From CAUZJO01 sp963580245 (GTDB lineage Bacteria; Sumerlaeota; Sumerlaeia; MVZB01), in the NCBI GenBank assembly GCA_963580245.1, contig CAUZJO010000096.1:1-18911 (forward strand): 18,911 nt of DNA, read 5' to 3'. Position numbers and translations under genes: made by a program. How positions within the stretch are numbered: position 1 is the stretch's first letter; each line of letters starts with the position of its first letter. Shown in pieces: positions 1 through 7,240 of the stretch. A model generated the notes under the pieces. The model was not told where the DNA came from. It searched no databases and saw only the letters and a program-made list of their open reading frames with translations.

Positions 1-132
1 CAAACCATTACCGATTATATCGACGCTCATAACAAGGGCCCCCGATCCATTACTTGGACCGCCAAGGCCGAGACGATTCTCGAAAAAGTCCGCCGCGCCC
101 GCGCCACACTGGATAATCTGCAATCAGCGTGA
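1..132 (+). pseudogene. IS630-family transposase, C-terminal fragment
   Basis: An open frame from the first base to a TGA at 130-132 reads as the typical end of IS630/Tc1-type transposases: a TDYIDAHN segment, then ITWTAKAETILEKVRRAR and a short tail. In the intact family this is the region just after the last acidic residue of the DDE catalytic triad, so the fragment carries no complete active site itself. The 5' part lies outside the window, so it cannot be told whether the element is whole or a remnant. It converges on the GT4 gene that ends at 213. Recognition rests on the WTA(K/T)A..IL.KV.RAR signature and is fairly secure. Confidence 0.78.
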
Positions 133-161
133 GACACTACACTAGCAGCGTCAAGACGCGC

Positions 162-195
162 CGGGCCGTTTCAGATCGGAATGCAAAGCGGCCCG
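162..195. terminator. Inverted repeat between convergent genes, possible bidirectional terminator
   Basis: CGGGCCG at 162-168 pairs with CGGCCCG at 189-195. The inner TTT/AAA flanks could extend the stem with a one-base bulge around a short loop. It sits between the IS630 stop (132) and the GT4 stop (213), where a shared terminator is expected. There is no clear T-tract on either side, so the role is inferred from position. Confidence 0.4.
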
Positions 196-212
196 TGCGT
201 TGAACAGGGTCG

Positions 213-1433
213 TTAGTCGTCGCCCAACGCCGACAGGTATGCGTCTCGGGTCGATTGGATCATCGCCTCGAAGGGGAAGCGGCGCAACGTTCGATCGCGT
301 AGTCCGATCCGGGCGGCGGCGAGACGATCCGGCTCCGCCAACAGCCCGGCCAAGGCGTGCCGGAATGCCTCCGGGGTGGCCTGCTCGACCAACCAGCCGC
401 CTGGAGGCTCTTCGCGTCCCAGCACCTCCGGGATCGCCCCGCGCCGCGTTGCCAAGATCGGCGTGGAGTGCAGCAACGCTTCAAGGCCGGCCAAGCCAAA
501 AGCCGGATGGACCCGCTCAGGCCACAGCACGAGGTCCGCCCCCGCCAGCATCCGGGCCTTCGCGGCATCGTCGACGCGGCCCGCCAGCGTGATGCGGTCC
601 TCGAGACCGAGCCGCGCGATCAGGCGTCTCAATGCGGCGGCCCGCCCTCCCGTTCCGGCGATGGTATAGTGCCAGGCCCGGTCGCGCAAACCGGCCAGGG
701 CCTTCACCGCCAGGTCTTGTCCTTTTTGCCATTCCAGCCGGCCGATGGTGAGCAGGTGGTGGCCGGTCCAGCCAAGGTCGATGCGGGCCTGATCGCGCGA
801 GGGTGGAGGCGGACCGGCTTCACGAACGGACAACGGGATCAGTCGGAGACGATCCCGGCACGCGGGCGCGAGCCGTTCCAACTCGCCAAGCGTGAAGCTG
901 GAATCGACCAATATCCGATCGGCCCGCCCAAGTGCCCCGCGCCACCAGGGTGCGTATAGATAACGCCGACCGTAACGAAGCCAAGCCTCAACCCGCCGTG
1001 CCGGCCCCAGCAGCGGATAAACGTCACGATGGAGCGGCGTTTCGCTGGTGAGGGTCCCGTGGACCGTCAGCACTAGCGGCGGACCGGATGGCGGGGGCTT
1101 CCAAAAGCCGAGTCCAAACTCCTGGGCGTGGATAAGATCGAAGCGATGGCGTTCCTGAAGCGATTCGATCAGCGGGCCGATCCGGCGCAAGTAGGTGAGG
1201 CTATATCGCGCAGGGTCGCCGATGGGAATCCCGTGCAGCGTGACGCCGCCCGCCGCAAAACGTTCGCCTTCCTGCGCGGGCGCCTCGGCCGCGAGCAGGT
1301 GCGCCTCCAGGCCGAGCGCGGCCAGTCCCAAGGCCAAGTCCTCGACATGACGCTCCACCCCGCCCGCCACGTGAATCGGCAGCGCCCTGTTCACCAGCAG
1401 GACCTTGAGAGGGTGGTGGTCGCGCGCGCTCAA
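213..1433 (-). CDS. GT4-family glycosyltransferase (GT-B fold)
   Basis: A retaining GT-B glycosyltransferase of family GT4, expected to move a sugar from a nucleotide-sugar onto a glycan or lipid acceptor at the cytoplasmic membrane. The N-terminal Rossmann start (KVLLVNRALP..GGVERHVEDLA) is followed by the acceptor domain. The C-terminal donor domain shows GRLEWQKGQDLAVKAL, IAGTGGRAAALRRL, and FGLAGLEALL plus TRRGAIPEVL. In the usual E-x7-E signature the second Glu is kept, but the first is Pro (PAFGLAGLE). About 406 residues is normal for the family. The frame stays open to a TTG at 1586, but homology begins just after the TTG at 1433, so that start is preferred; its ribosome site is weak. 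The gene stands alone, and a promoter-like sequence at 1600-1629 points into it. Substrate cannot be read from sequence. Confidence 0.85.
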   Translation of the reverse strand: MSARDHHPLKVLLVNRALPIHVAGGVERHVEDLALGLAALGLEAHLLAAEAPAQEGERFAAGGVTLHGIPIGDPARYSLTYLRRIGPLIESLQERHRFDLIHAQEFGLGFWKPPPSGPPLVLTVHGTLTSETPLHRDVYPLLGPARRVEAWLRYGRRYLYAPWWRGALGRADRILVDSSFTLGELERLAPACRDRLRLIPLSVREAGPPPPSRDQARIDLGWTGHHLLTIGRLEWQKGQDLAVKALAGLRDRAWHYTIAGTGGRAAALRRLIARLGLEDRITLAGRVDDAAKARMLAGADLVLWPERVHPAFGLAGLEALLHSTPILATRRGAIPEVLGREEPPGGWLVEQATPEAFRHALAGLLAEPDRLAAARIGLRDRTLRRFPFEAMIQSTRDAYLSALGDD

Positions 1434-1562
1434 GGTCCCTGGCCGGTCTCGGCAGAGGTCGGGGCGGATTCGGAATGCGAATGCCAGTCGAGGATCTCTC
1501 GATCCTCGCGATTGAGAAACCAGCAGTTGAATTGACCGTTGACCATGGAACTCAAAGCAAGC

Positions 1563-1678
1563 CTTGTCTTCAACTAACAAGCACAACCCTCATTCCAAAA
1601 TGATAGTCGAACGCACCTGTTTTCGACAAGGACTTGATGCGGGGTGGCCAACCCAGCGGCTTGCGGGACGGGTATGGT
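1563..1678. repeat. Direct repeat copy A (left of AT-rich island)
   Basis: Copy A of an imperfect direct repeat; copy B is at 2595-2712. Positions 1563-1646 align to 2595-2678 without gaps, 63 of 84 bases identical by hand count, with the longest shared block around GACAAGGACTT.ATGCGGGGTG. Similarity continues to about 1678 after a one-base gap. It lies upstream of the GT4 start and to the left of the orphan gene. I do not recognise it as the end of a named mobile element. Confidence 0.7.
1600..1629 (-). promoter_or_regulatory. Promoter-like sequence in repeat copy A, facing GT4
   Basis: On the minus strand a TTGTCG -35-like hexamer (1624-1629) is separated by 18 bases from a TATCAT -10-like hexamer (1600-1605). 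It would transcribe leftward into the GT4 gene with a leader of roughly 160 bases to the TTG at 1433. The same spacing is conserved in repeat copy B. Assignment assumes a sigma70-like consensus. Confidence 0.42.
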
Positions 1679-1697
1679 CTGATTACTTAAAAGCCTC

Positions 1698-2405
1698 TTA
1701 CGCGCGTGATTTCATCTTGCTAATAAACTGTTTCCTCGATTCTTGTTGCTCCTGCGCTAGAGTTTCCACAATGGGCTCCATCCGTTCAGCCCACTCCAAT
1801 AAACCACCTGCGTGAAACACATTACATGCAACTTCCAAGTGTCTTTGGAGGTCTCCGCGCCTAATTCCTTCGTCAGGCTCGAAAAGCCATAACAACGAGT
1901 AGACGTAAGTCGCGGTAGGATTGCCTATCTCGGACATCCTCCGTGGTGGCGGCATCTTCCTGTATACAGTTCTTCGTTTCTCCTTGGACCGAACAAAAAT
2001 ACTCGTTCCAAATGGTTCAGAGTCATCAACTAACGCGTTGATGGTTTCATCCTTGGTGCCGCGCAGCAGAACTGTAAATTCACCGCCTCTACAGCTCTTT
2101 TCGAATTCCAGCCTATTCAAAATCACATCTAATTCTCGGATCCTTGCCTCGATTTCGCCCGGCGGTCTTGCATTCAACAATTCCTCAAAATGCGCAACCA
2201 TAATTTCCCTGCTCGGTAACGGCTCCTTCGATACCAGCCATTGTGTTAAAAGTTCCTCGCGCAAATCAGCCGAGGATAATCTCGTCCAGAACAATAGGGT
2301 CAGAGCGCCATGTTCAGGCCCGATTACCCAACCGTCCCTCCCAGTCACAACTTGTAGCCTTAGCAGCTCCTCACATGCTAAAAACCAGAGAAGATATTGG
2401 TTCAC
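1698..2405 (-). CDS. Orphan hypothetical protein in AT-rich island
   Basis: I do not recognise this 235-residue protein. It begins hydrophobic and aromatic (NQYLLWFLACEELLRL), has a charged middle (PGEIEARIRELDVILNRLEFEK) and a basic patch (RSKEKRRTVYRKMPPPRR), and ends in a Gln/Glu/Lys-rich helical tail; no signal peptide or catalytic motif stands out. The codon at 2405 is GTG. The frame stays open upstream to a TGA at 2478-2480 and the intervening codons (ETSDEDTGLTSEVLYAHN) look protein-like, so the true N-terminus may be longer or damaged. Beyond that TGA the same frame has ATGs at 2514-2516 and 2505-2507. Its composition is more AT-rich than all neighbours and direct repeats flank it, which fits horizontal acquisition. 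Regulation: promoter-like boxes in copy B lie about 220 bases upstream. Confidence 0.6.
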   Translation of the reverse strand: MNQYLLWFLACEELLRLQVVTGRDGWVIGPEHGALTLLFWTRLSSADLREELLTQWLVSKEPLPSREIMVAHFEELLNARPPGEIEARIRELDVILNRLEFEKSCRGGEFTVLLRGTKDETINALVDDSEPFGTSIFVRSKEKRRTVYRKMPPPRRMSEIGNPTATYVYSLLWLFEPDEGIRRGDLQRHLEVACNVFHAGGLLEWAERMEPIVETLAQEQQESRKQFISKMKSRA

Positions 2406-2594
2406 ATTATGGGCATATAATACCTCACTTGTTAGACCTGTGTCCTCATCCGATGTTTCTATAAATATATTAAAAGGTCAAATTGATTGACATCCGAGAA
2501 GTGTCATGACTCCCATCAAAAACCATAGCCACCCGAACAGCCTTCCCAAAAGCGCTAACTGCTTATTTCTCTTGGAATGTGCCCTATTACCCAT

Positions 2595-2712
2595 CTTGCC
2601 TTCAACTACTCGGAGCTATTCTCATCGCAAAATCATATTCGAACGTAACTCGCCTCGACAAGGACTTTATGCGGGGTGAGCCGACCTGGCATTTTGCGGA
2701 GGCGGGTGTTGA
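2595..2712. repeat. Direct repeat copy B (right of AT-rich island)
   Basis: Partner of the repeat at 1563-1678, offset by 1032 bases for the first 84 positions (75% identity) and by 1033 afterwards. It lies upstream of the orphan gene, as copy A lies upstream of GT4, so both copies occupy the same position relative to a leftward gene. Confidence 0.7.
2632..2661 (-). promoter_or_regulatory. Promoter-like sequence in repeat copy B, facing the orphan gene
   Basis: On the minus strand TTGTCG (2656-2661) and TATGAT (2632-2637) are 18 bases apart, a closer match to the -10 consensus than in copy A. Transcription would run left toward the orphan gene, giving a leader of about 220 bases to the GTG at 2405. 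Confidence 0.45.
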
Positions 2713-2916
2713 GCAAGTCCCGCGCCCCTAGTACCTGCAAGTTACTGACTCGCGTGAAAGCGGTCTCCTTTGGAAGGAATTGTCGGATTGGATACACTTC
2801 TCAGGTTCCGGGGGATACAGTTCCGCCCATTCAACATGGAGAGTTGCGCGTCGAGATTGAATCCATGAATTTCATCATAATGTTACAGAAAAAGGACACC
2901 TTTCCGCCCGGCTAAA
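2713..2916. other. Gene-free stretch, nothing recognised
   Basis: A rightward open frame of 79 codons crosses this stretch (2676-2915), but its start lies in repeat copy B, it has no ribosome site, and its composition (Arg/Ser/Pro mix with no conserved look) is that of chance reading. I see no RNA gene here. Confidence 0.4.
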
Positions 2917-2972
2917 CTTCCCGCCTCTCCCGTCGATAAGCGACCTTAAGACTTTCGGGAAGGGAGAGAGGC
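2917..2972. repeat. Imperfect inverted repeats near the transposase remnant
   Basis: CTTCCCG (2917-2923) can pair with CGGGAAG (2956-2962), and GCCTCTCCC (2923-2931) with GGGAGAGAGGC (2962-2972, 2-base bulge). The two pairings cross, so they are alternatives or a pseudoknot-like arrangement. It lies about 50 bases beyond the transposase stop and could be part of the old element's end or a terminator; neither is proven. Confidence 0.3.
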
Positions 2973-3022
2973 GCGATGCCCAGTGCCCACCGGTTATTTA
3001 GTCGATCCTGAAAAAGCCCTGC

Positions 3023-3326
3023 TCAAGCAGCCCAGCCGATCAGAGCTGAACTCGGGTGAACCAGAGGCATCCGTTTTCGACTCGTGATTTGCGCCAGACG
3101 CAGCAAAAGATAATGAAAAATCGCCGCGTGGGCCAGCAGTTTCCTGAAATTCATCCCCGCCGCGCTCCCGATTGCATTGAACGCGTCGCCCTCGGCGTCC
3201 CACAGCCGGCAGCGATCCATGCGGTGTTTTTGTTTGAGATGCCCGATGCCCGGTTCGATCGCCGCTCGTCGTTTCATCCAGCGCCACAGCCGCGCGGCCA
3301 GCTTGCCCCGTCGCGGCCGCGTCTCG
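3023..3326 (-). pseudogene. IS5/IS1182-like transposase, C-terminal remnant
   Basis: The minus-strand frame ending in TGA at 3023-3025 contains RRAAIEPGIGHLKQKHRM, then DAFNAIGSAAGMNFRKLL and a hydrophobic tail. This is the familiar end of IS5/IS1182-type DDE transposases (AIEP.IGH.K, then NA...A.GMN.RKLL), including the last catalytic Glu in AIEP. The frame stays open to 3457, but that upstream part is only the antisense of the DUF1501 remnant, so homology stops near 3326. The catalytic domain with the two Asp residues is absent, so the protein cannot be active. Family assignment between IS5 and IS1182 is not resolvable from the tail alone. Confidence 0.72.
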
Positions 3327-3655
3327 GTGGTCGTGATGAGTGAGTTCGGCCGCCGCCTGCGCAAAAACGACAACACCGACACCGACCACGGGCGCGGCGG
3401 CCTGATGATGGTCCTCAGCTCCAACCTGACGCGCGGCCGGGCCTGGCCGAGGAACAACTGGCCGAGCGCGTCGACCTGCGCGTGACGACCGATTTCCGCG
3501 CCGTCCTGGGCGAGCTGGTCCTCGCCCGCGGCGGCAAAGCCGACCTCGCAGAGGTCTTCCCCGGTTTCGACTACCCCGGCTCCCTAGGCCTCTTCTCCTC
3601 CCAGGCGGGCGTCCAGCAGGATACGTTGGATGGGTTTCTGAAGAATTATTCGTGA
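3324..3655 (+). pseudogene. DUF1501-family protein, frameshifted 3' remnant
   Basis: Two plus-strand frames together give the recognisable end of a DUF1501 protein (a family predicted to be sulfatase-like and exported). Frame one (3324-~3437) reads VVVMSEFGRRLRKND, then TDHGRGGLMMVL. Frame two (~3440-3655) reads GLAEEQLAERVDLRVTTDFR, then AVLGELV, VFPGFDYPGSLGLF and a stop at 3653-3655. Between NLTRG and GLAEEQL the frame changes and the usual short Gly/Trp-rich linker is missing, so a small deletion probably caused the shift. The N-terminal two thirds are gone and are replaced by an inverted transposase tail at about 3324. Clearly a pseudogene. Confidence 0.75.
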
Positions 3656-3762
3656 GAACCAAGGCGTGATCGTTGAGACCGAATTGGACCGTTGAGTGCG
3701 CTCGTGGCGCTCGGCGGTCCCAGCGATTGCCCCGACCTCCTCGGTCCCCCGTGAGCCGCGTC

Positions 3763-4978
3763 TTACTTCGTCCGCTCCACGATCGGAATCCCAAGTAGCC
3801 TGAACACCCGCGTACCGTCCTCGTCCTTGGACTCCGAGAAGATCAGGAAGCGACGCTTGTATTCAAGCACCTCGCCGCTCGGGCTCTTGGTGACCTCCCG
3901 CCGAAAAAGTGGCCAGAGCAGGTTGAAGGTCTTGTGAAGATGGTCTTGATCACTACTGGAGAAGTAAAACGGCAACACCCCGTGATACGACTCGCCCGGC
4001 GCGGTTCCCCGCGCGAATGGCAGCAGCCAGAAATCTTTCTTCTCACCCTCTTCAACTTTTCTCCGACTCCTACTGAACAACGGCAAAAAAGACGTGCTGG
4101 ATCCCTGGGGCGACTTGAGCCTCTCGTAAGGCATAAGCCACAGGTGGGTCATCCCCATCGGGCCTCTTCTCGCGTGTGTGCCACCAAAGCGTAAATAACC
4201 CGACCACCTGCTCCTCATCGTTGCCTTTCTTTTTGAACGGAAACAGCCAGAAATCGTAACCCCCCTCAGCCTTCATGTATTTGAAAAGAATCGGAATCCG
4301 ATACTCGGCCCCCCCCGGGCCCCCGCTCGCTGGAAAATAGCGGAAACAGGTTCCATGTTCTATGTTCGCCCTCCCGGTTGTAATAGCTCGGTATGATCCA
4401 CAGCGTTCGTTCGTCTTCACTCTTCATGCTATGGAATAGCACCGGGACCGTGACTTCCCGGGACTCGGCGGTCTTCTTCGAAAAACACAGTGGCACGATT
4501 CTCAACCGGCTAGTCTCCCCATCCTTGCTCTTATAGAAACTCGGCGCAACGTACAGCGCCCGCGGCGACTTGGCGAACAGAGGGAACACGGCCTTGAACT
4601 CTCCATCGTGCCGATTGTATATCGGTGGGATCGCCCAAAACGTGTAATCCGGTGTCTGCCGAATAAACGGGAACATCGTGAATGTATCCGCGTCCACGCT
4701 AAACCACATCGGCAGCGCCCGCGTCAGTCGCCCCTCGCTCATCTTCAGCATCGGCCACAGAAAATGATGGTCCCGCGCCTGGTTCGTCCGGTAATAAAAG
4801 GGGAAGAGCATGAGAAAGTCCCCTTCATGGACGTAGAAGGGATAGAGCACCACCGTCCTTTCGTCGGTAAACTCGGCCAGCGGCCACAGGTCAAGCGCCC
4901 GCGCCCGCGACGCAGCATCCCAAGTAATAATGTGGCCGCAACCAGCCACGTCCATCGTATCCTCTTGATCGCAATCAT
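3763..4978 (-). pseudogene. Tandem short beta-type repeat protein, interrupted by frameshifts
   Basis: Reading across four frame segments (4978-~4915, ~4915-4316, 4316-~4157, ~4157-3763) gives one protein of about 400 residues. It is built of many repeats of roughly 14-25 residues centred on [LF]-[FW]-x-P-[FL]-[YF]-type strands: LYPFYVHEG, LFPFYYR, FLWPMLK, MFPFIRQ, VFPLFAK, LFPLFSS, WLFPFKKK, FLPLFSR, WLLPFARG, VLPFYFS, LLWPLFRRE. The ATG at 4978 has a GGGAG site 8 bases upstream (4987-4991) and starts a signal-anchor-like segment (MIAIKRIRWTWLVAATLLLG), so it is probably exported or membrane-tethered. The two downstream shifts are each repaired by removing one G (the C8 run at 4309-4316 on the plus strand; a G4 run near 4157-4166). 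Function unknown. The shifts could be decay, sequencing error or real slippage. Confidence 0.62.
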
Positions 4979-5104
4979 CTTACGCGCTCCCGCCTCTTAA
5001 TCGAAGGCTCCCCGGACAAGAGAAGACGGTTCGATGATACACGTGCATCAGTAAACCTCAACCGAGATCCGCGACGTTCGCACCGCCTGGAATTGGAGAT
5101 ATCC

Positions 5105-5134
5105 GTCATATTCTCGACCCGCCGAACCGTTCAA
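5105..5134 (-). promoter_or_regulatory. Promoter-like sequence for the beta-repeat gene
   Basis: On the minus strand TTGAAC (5129-5134) and TATGAC (5105-5110) are 18 bases apart, just past the stop of the membrane-protein gene and about 130 bases before the ATG at 4978. Consensus-based only. Confidence 0.35.
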
Positions 5135-5135
5135 A

Positions 5136-6437
5136 TCAGCCCCCGAAACCGGCGGGGAGCGGCACGCGGTCCTTGAGCGAGACAAGCAGGGCGAAATGGC
5201 GAAACGCAAGGACCAGCGCCAGGGCGAGCAGCGCCGAGCGCCATGCCGTGATCATGGGCCCGCGACCGGAAACTCGAACGGCGAACGGCGCGAACATGCC
5301 GATGATCAGAAACAGCGAATGGCTGCTCCAGACGAAGACGCCCTCGTAAGAAACGTGATAGAAACAGTGCAGCAGCGCGTGAAACACAAAACAGGCAACC
5401 AGCGCCAGGGAGAAGCGGCGGCTGTCGCGGTTGGGATCGGTGAGCATCGCCCAAGCCGCCAGCGCGAAGAGGATCGTCCATAACATCGCCACGCACCAAC
5501 CGACGGCTGAGTAGTTCCATTCATGAAACGTGATGATGTCCCAGCCGCGTGGGTCGGTCATTGTGCCCATGCGCGCGATGGGCGCCACGAACCCCCAAAC
5601 CAGATAGGTGGAGAAGGAATGGAGGAACGGGTTTTCGATACTTTGACCGCGCATCGACGCGTCGTGAAGCCAAACGTGCTCAACGCCGATATTCAACTGA
5701 CTCCCAACCAGCCAACTCAGCGCGACGCCGCAAATCAATACCCCGGCCGCCCAGACGGTCGCCCGCGCCCAACTCTTCCATCCGCGCCGCGCAAACCCGT
5801 ACGTGAGGAACGACAGAAAGCCGTTGGTCACCGTGAACCCATAATTGAGAACGGCCGAGATGAACCAGGCGCCCTCGCGCAGCCCGCGGATTCGGGGCCG
5901 GAGCCGCGGGTCGGCTTGGCCCACCGTCCAGTATAGCAGAATGTGCGAGATAACGATGATGCACAGCGAAAAGATGTAGGTGCCGGGCAGGGCACTTTGA
6001 AAGATCCAGATGGCGGTCGAGGCCATCAGCAGACACAACAGCCAGGCGTCCAAGCGCGACACGCCGCGCAAACGTAGATACCACGCCGTCAGCAAGAGCC
6101 CGCCCATGCCCGCCGCCGCGTTCAGGATAATGGCCGACATTCCCGCGGTGATCCCCATGCGTTGGATGAGCAACGCGAAGGGTTTCACGGTGGGCGCGAA
6201 CAGCGGATGGACGTTGCTGCGTCCGTTGAAGCCGCGCTCGCTGATGGCGCGCAGGTTACGCTCAATATCGAAGCCGAACAGAATATCGGATGGCCACAGG
6301 TGACCCGAAATAAGCAACTCGCGACCCGCCAGTACCGCGCCCACGAAGAAGGCGAAAGCCATCAACACAAGGCCGCCCACAAAAAGCAGGCGGCCTCGAT
6401 CGTCCAGGGCATGTACAACCTTATCGCGGAAAACCAT
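5136..6437 (-). CDS. Polytopic membrane protein, possibly GT-C-like glycosyltransferase
   Basis: A 433-residue protein with about ten hydrophobic segments, starting with one TM helix (about 17-37) and an outward loop holding FGFDIERN (55-61) and NVHPLF (75-80). An acidic pair in the first long loop followed by many TM segments is the layout of GT-C enzymes, which take sugars from polyprenyl-phosphate donors at the outer face of the membrane; loops such as SVLNYGFTVTNGF also look like those proteins. This is topology-based inference, not a firm family match. The ATG at 6437 has only a weak ribosome site. It lies 83 bases after the 66-residue ORF. The GT2 enzyme at 11015 could supply such a donor, but no operon links them. 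Confidence 0.65.
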   Translation of the reverse strand: MVFRDKVVHALDDRGRLLFVGGLVLMAFAFFVGAVLAGRELLISGHLWPSDILFGFDIERNLRAISERGFNGRSNVHPLFAPTVKPFALLIQRMGITAGMSAIILNAAAGMGGLLLTAWYLRLRGVSRLDAWLLCLLMASTAIWIFQSALPGTYIFSLCIIVISHILLYWTVGQADPRLRPRIRGLREGAWFISAVLNYGFTVTNGFLSFLTYGFARRGWKSWARATVWAAGVLICGVALSWLVGSQLNIGVEHVWLHDASMRGQSIENPFLHSFSTYLVWGFVAPIARMGTMTDPRGWDIITFHEWNYSAVGWCVAMLWTILFALAAWAMLTDPNRDSRRFSLALVACFVFHALLHCFYHVSYEGVFVWSSHSLFLIIGMFAPFAVRVSGRGPMITAWRSALLALALVLAFRHFALLVSLKDRVPLPAGFGG

Positions 6438-6505
6438 GTGAGCTGGGCGAATCTCGATGGGTCATTGCGCCGCGCCGAAGCGGCCGCGTCCTCTAATCAT
6501 CCGAG

Positions 6506-6519
6506 GGACCGCGCGGTCC
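6506..6519. repeat. 14-bp perfect palindrome after the ATPase unit
   Basis: GGACCGCGCGGTCC, directly next to the stop of the 66-residue ORF (6521). It can fold as a 5-bp stem with a GCGC loop, but no T-tract follows on the minus strand, so it may be a weak terminator or a protein-binding site. Confidence 0.4.
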
Positions 6520-6520
6520 G

Positions 6521-6721
6521 TCAAGTCTGCTGCGCGGGTGGGTCCGGAGCCGGGTCATGGCGGTCACGGCTGACGGGGATGAACAGTTCGTCGGGCTCGC
6601 GCTGCTCGATGCTTTGGTTGGGGGATTCGGCGGGCGTCCGGGGGAGGACACCCCGGCGCAGGCGCAGACGCAGGCTTTCGCCCTCGTTGGGGGCGCGTGA
6701 GACGGAATCAGTCTCTTTCAT
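6521..6721 (-). CDS. Small Arg/Pro-rich ORF coupled to the ATPase gene
   Basis: A 66-residue frame whose ATG (6719-6721) lies only 3 bases past the stop of the P-loop ATPase (TAG at 6725-6727), which suggests translational coupling. The product is hydrophilic: an acidic/Ser N-terminus, an Arg-rich stretch (SLRLRLRRGVLPR), then a Pro/Asp/Glu-rich tail ending PAPDPPAQQT. I do not recognise it and it shows no fold signature. It does not look like the missing C-terminal half of the ATPase in any frame. No independent ribosome site is obvious. It could be a chance ORF, but position and strand support it moderately. Confidence 0.42.
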   Translation of the reverse strand: MKETDSVSRAPNEGESLRLRLRRGVLPRTPAESPNQSIEQREPDELFIPVSRDRHDPAPDPPAQQT

Positions 6722-6724
6722 CCC

Positions 6725-7189
6725 CTAGAGCTGGATGATGTAGCTCTGAATCGCGCCGATCAGCGCGTGCGTGCTGAGCCGCTTGGGCATCTCCTCGACC
6801 TTGAGCTCGGCGGCGATTTCCTTGAGCAGTGCCGTCCGCGACATGCCGGGGTAGCCCAGCACCAAGATCGGCCGGTAGAGGCGCGGATCGAGTTCGTGCA
6901 TCAAGACCTGGGTCAACAGCGTCTTGCCGGTGCCGCTGATGGCGGTCGTCAGGCCGAGCGAGACGTGTTCCTCGATGCAGTGCTTCATCGCGATGAGTGC
7001 TTCCTCATGGGCTTCGGTGCGGAAAAAAAACTCCGGATTGACGTTATCGCCGAAGGGCTGGGCGCTGAGACCGAAAAACTTGATCGGGTCGGACGTGGAT
7101 TCGGGGATCGACTCCCGGCCGTCTTGAGGTGTCGCCTCGTCGACGACTTGGGCGAGATCCAGCTCCGGGGGGCTCGTCGCGTGTTCCAT
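6725..7189 (-). CDS. Short ExeA/GspA-like P-loop ATPase, ends before Walker B
   Basis: A 154-residue protein with the start of ExeA/GspA-type AAA ATPases: FFGLSAQPFGDNVNPEFFF (the classical 'F.l...PF......fff' entry), HEEALIAMKHCI, and a P-loop AISGTGKT (residues 83-90) where the first Gly of GxxxxGK[ST] is Ala. It then runs VLVLGYPGMSRTALLKEIAAEL and ends at SYIIQL, just where family members proceed to Walker B (IDEAH). The usual length is 260 or more residues. The frame opens at a TTG (7204), but the ATG at 7189 with GGAGG 8 bases upstream (7198-7202) is the clear start. It follows the MinD-like gene by about 50 bases and is surely cotranscribed. Either a truncated relic or a stand-alone nucleotide-binding partner. 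Confidence 0.72.
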   Translation of the reverse strand: MEHATSPPELDLAQVVDEATPQDGRESIPESTSDPIKFFGLSAQPFGDNVNPEFFFRTEAHEEALIAMKHCIEEHVSLGLTTAISGTGKTLLTQVLMHELDPRLYRPILVLGYPGMSRTALLKEIAAELKVEEMPKRLSTHALIGAIQSYIIQL

Positions 7190-7197
7190 ACAACATA

Positions 7198-7202
7198 CCT
7201 CC
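7198..7202 (-). promoter_or_regulatory. Ribosome binding site fixing the ATPase start
   Basis: GGAGG on the minus strand, 8 bases before the ATG at 7187-7189. It decides for this ATG over the in-frame TTG at 7204, which lies upstream of the site itself. Confidence 0.75.
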
Positions 7203-7240
7203 AATTTAGGTAAAAGTGTTGGAACGGCTCGGGGGGGGGC

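Noticed and set aside
2676..2915. 79-codon plus-strand ORF
   Set aside because: It starts inside repeat copy B, has no ribosome site and no recognisable composition; treated as chance reading.
2994..3794. 266-codon minus-strand ORF
   Set aside because: It is a frame-shadow over the transposase and DUF1501 remnants: low-complexity Arg/Gly/Ala sequence with no family features and no ribosome site.
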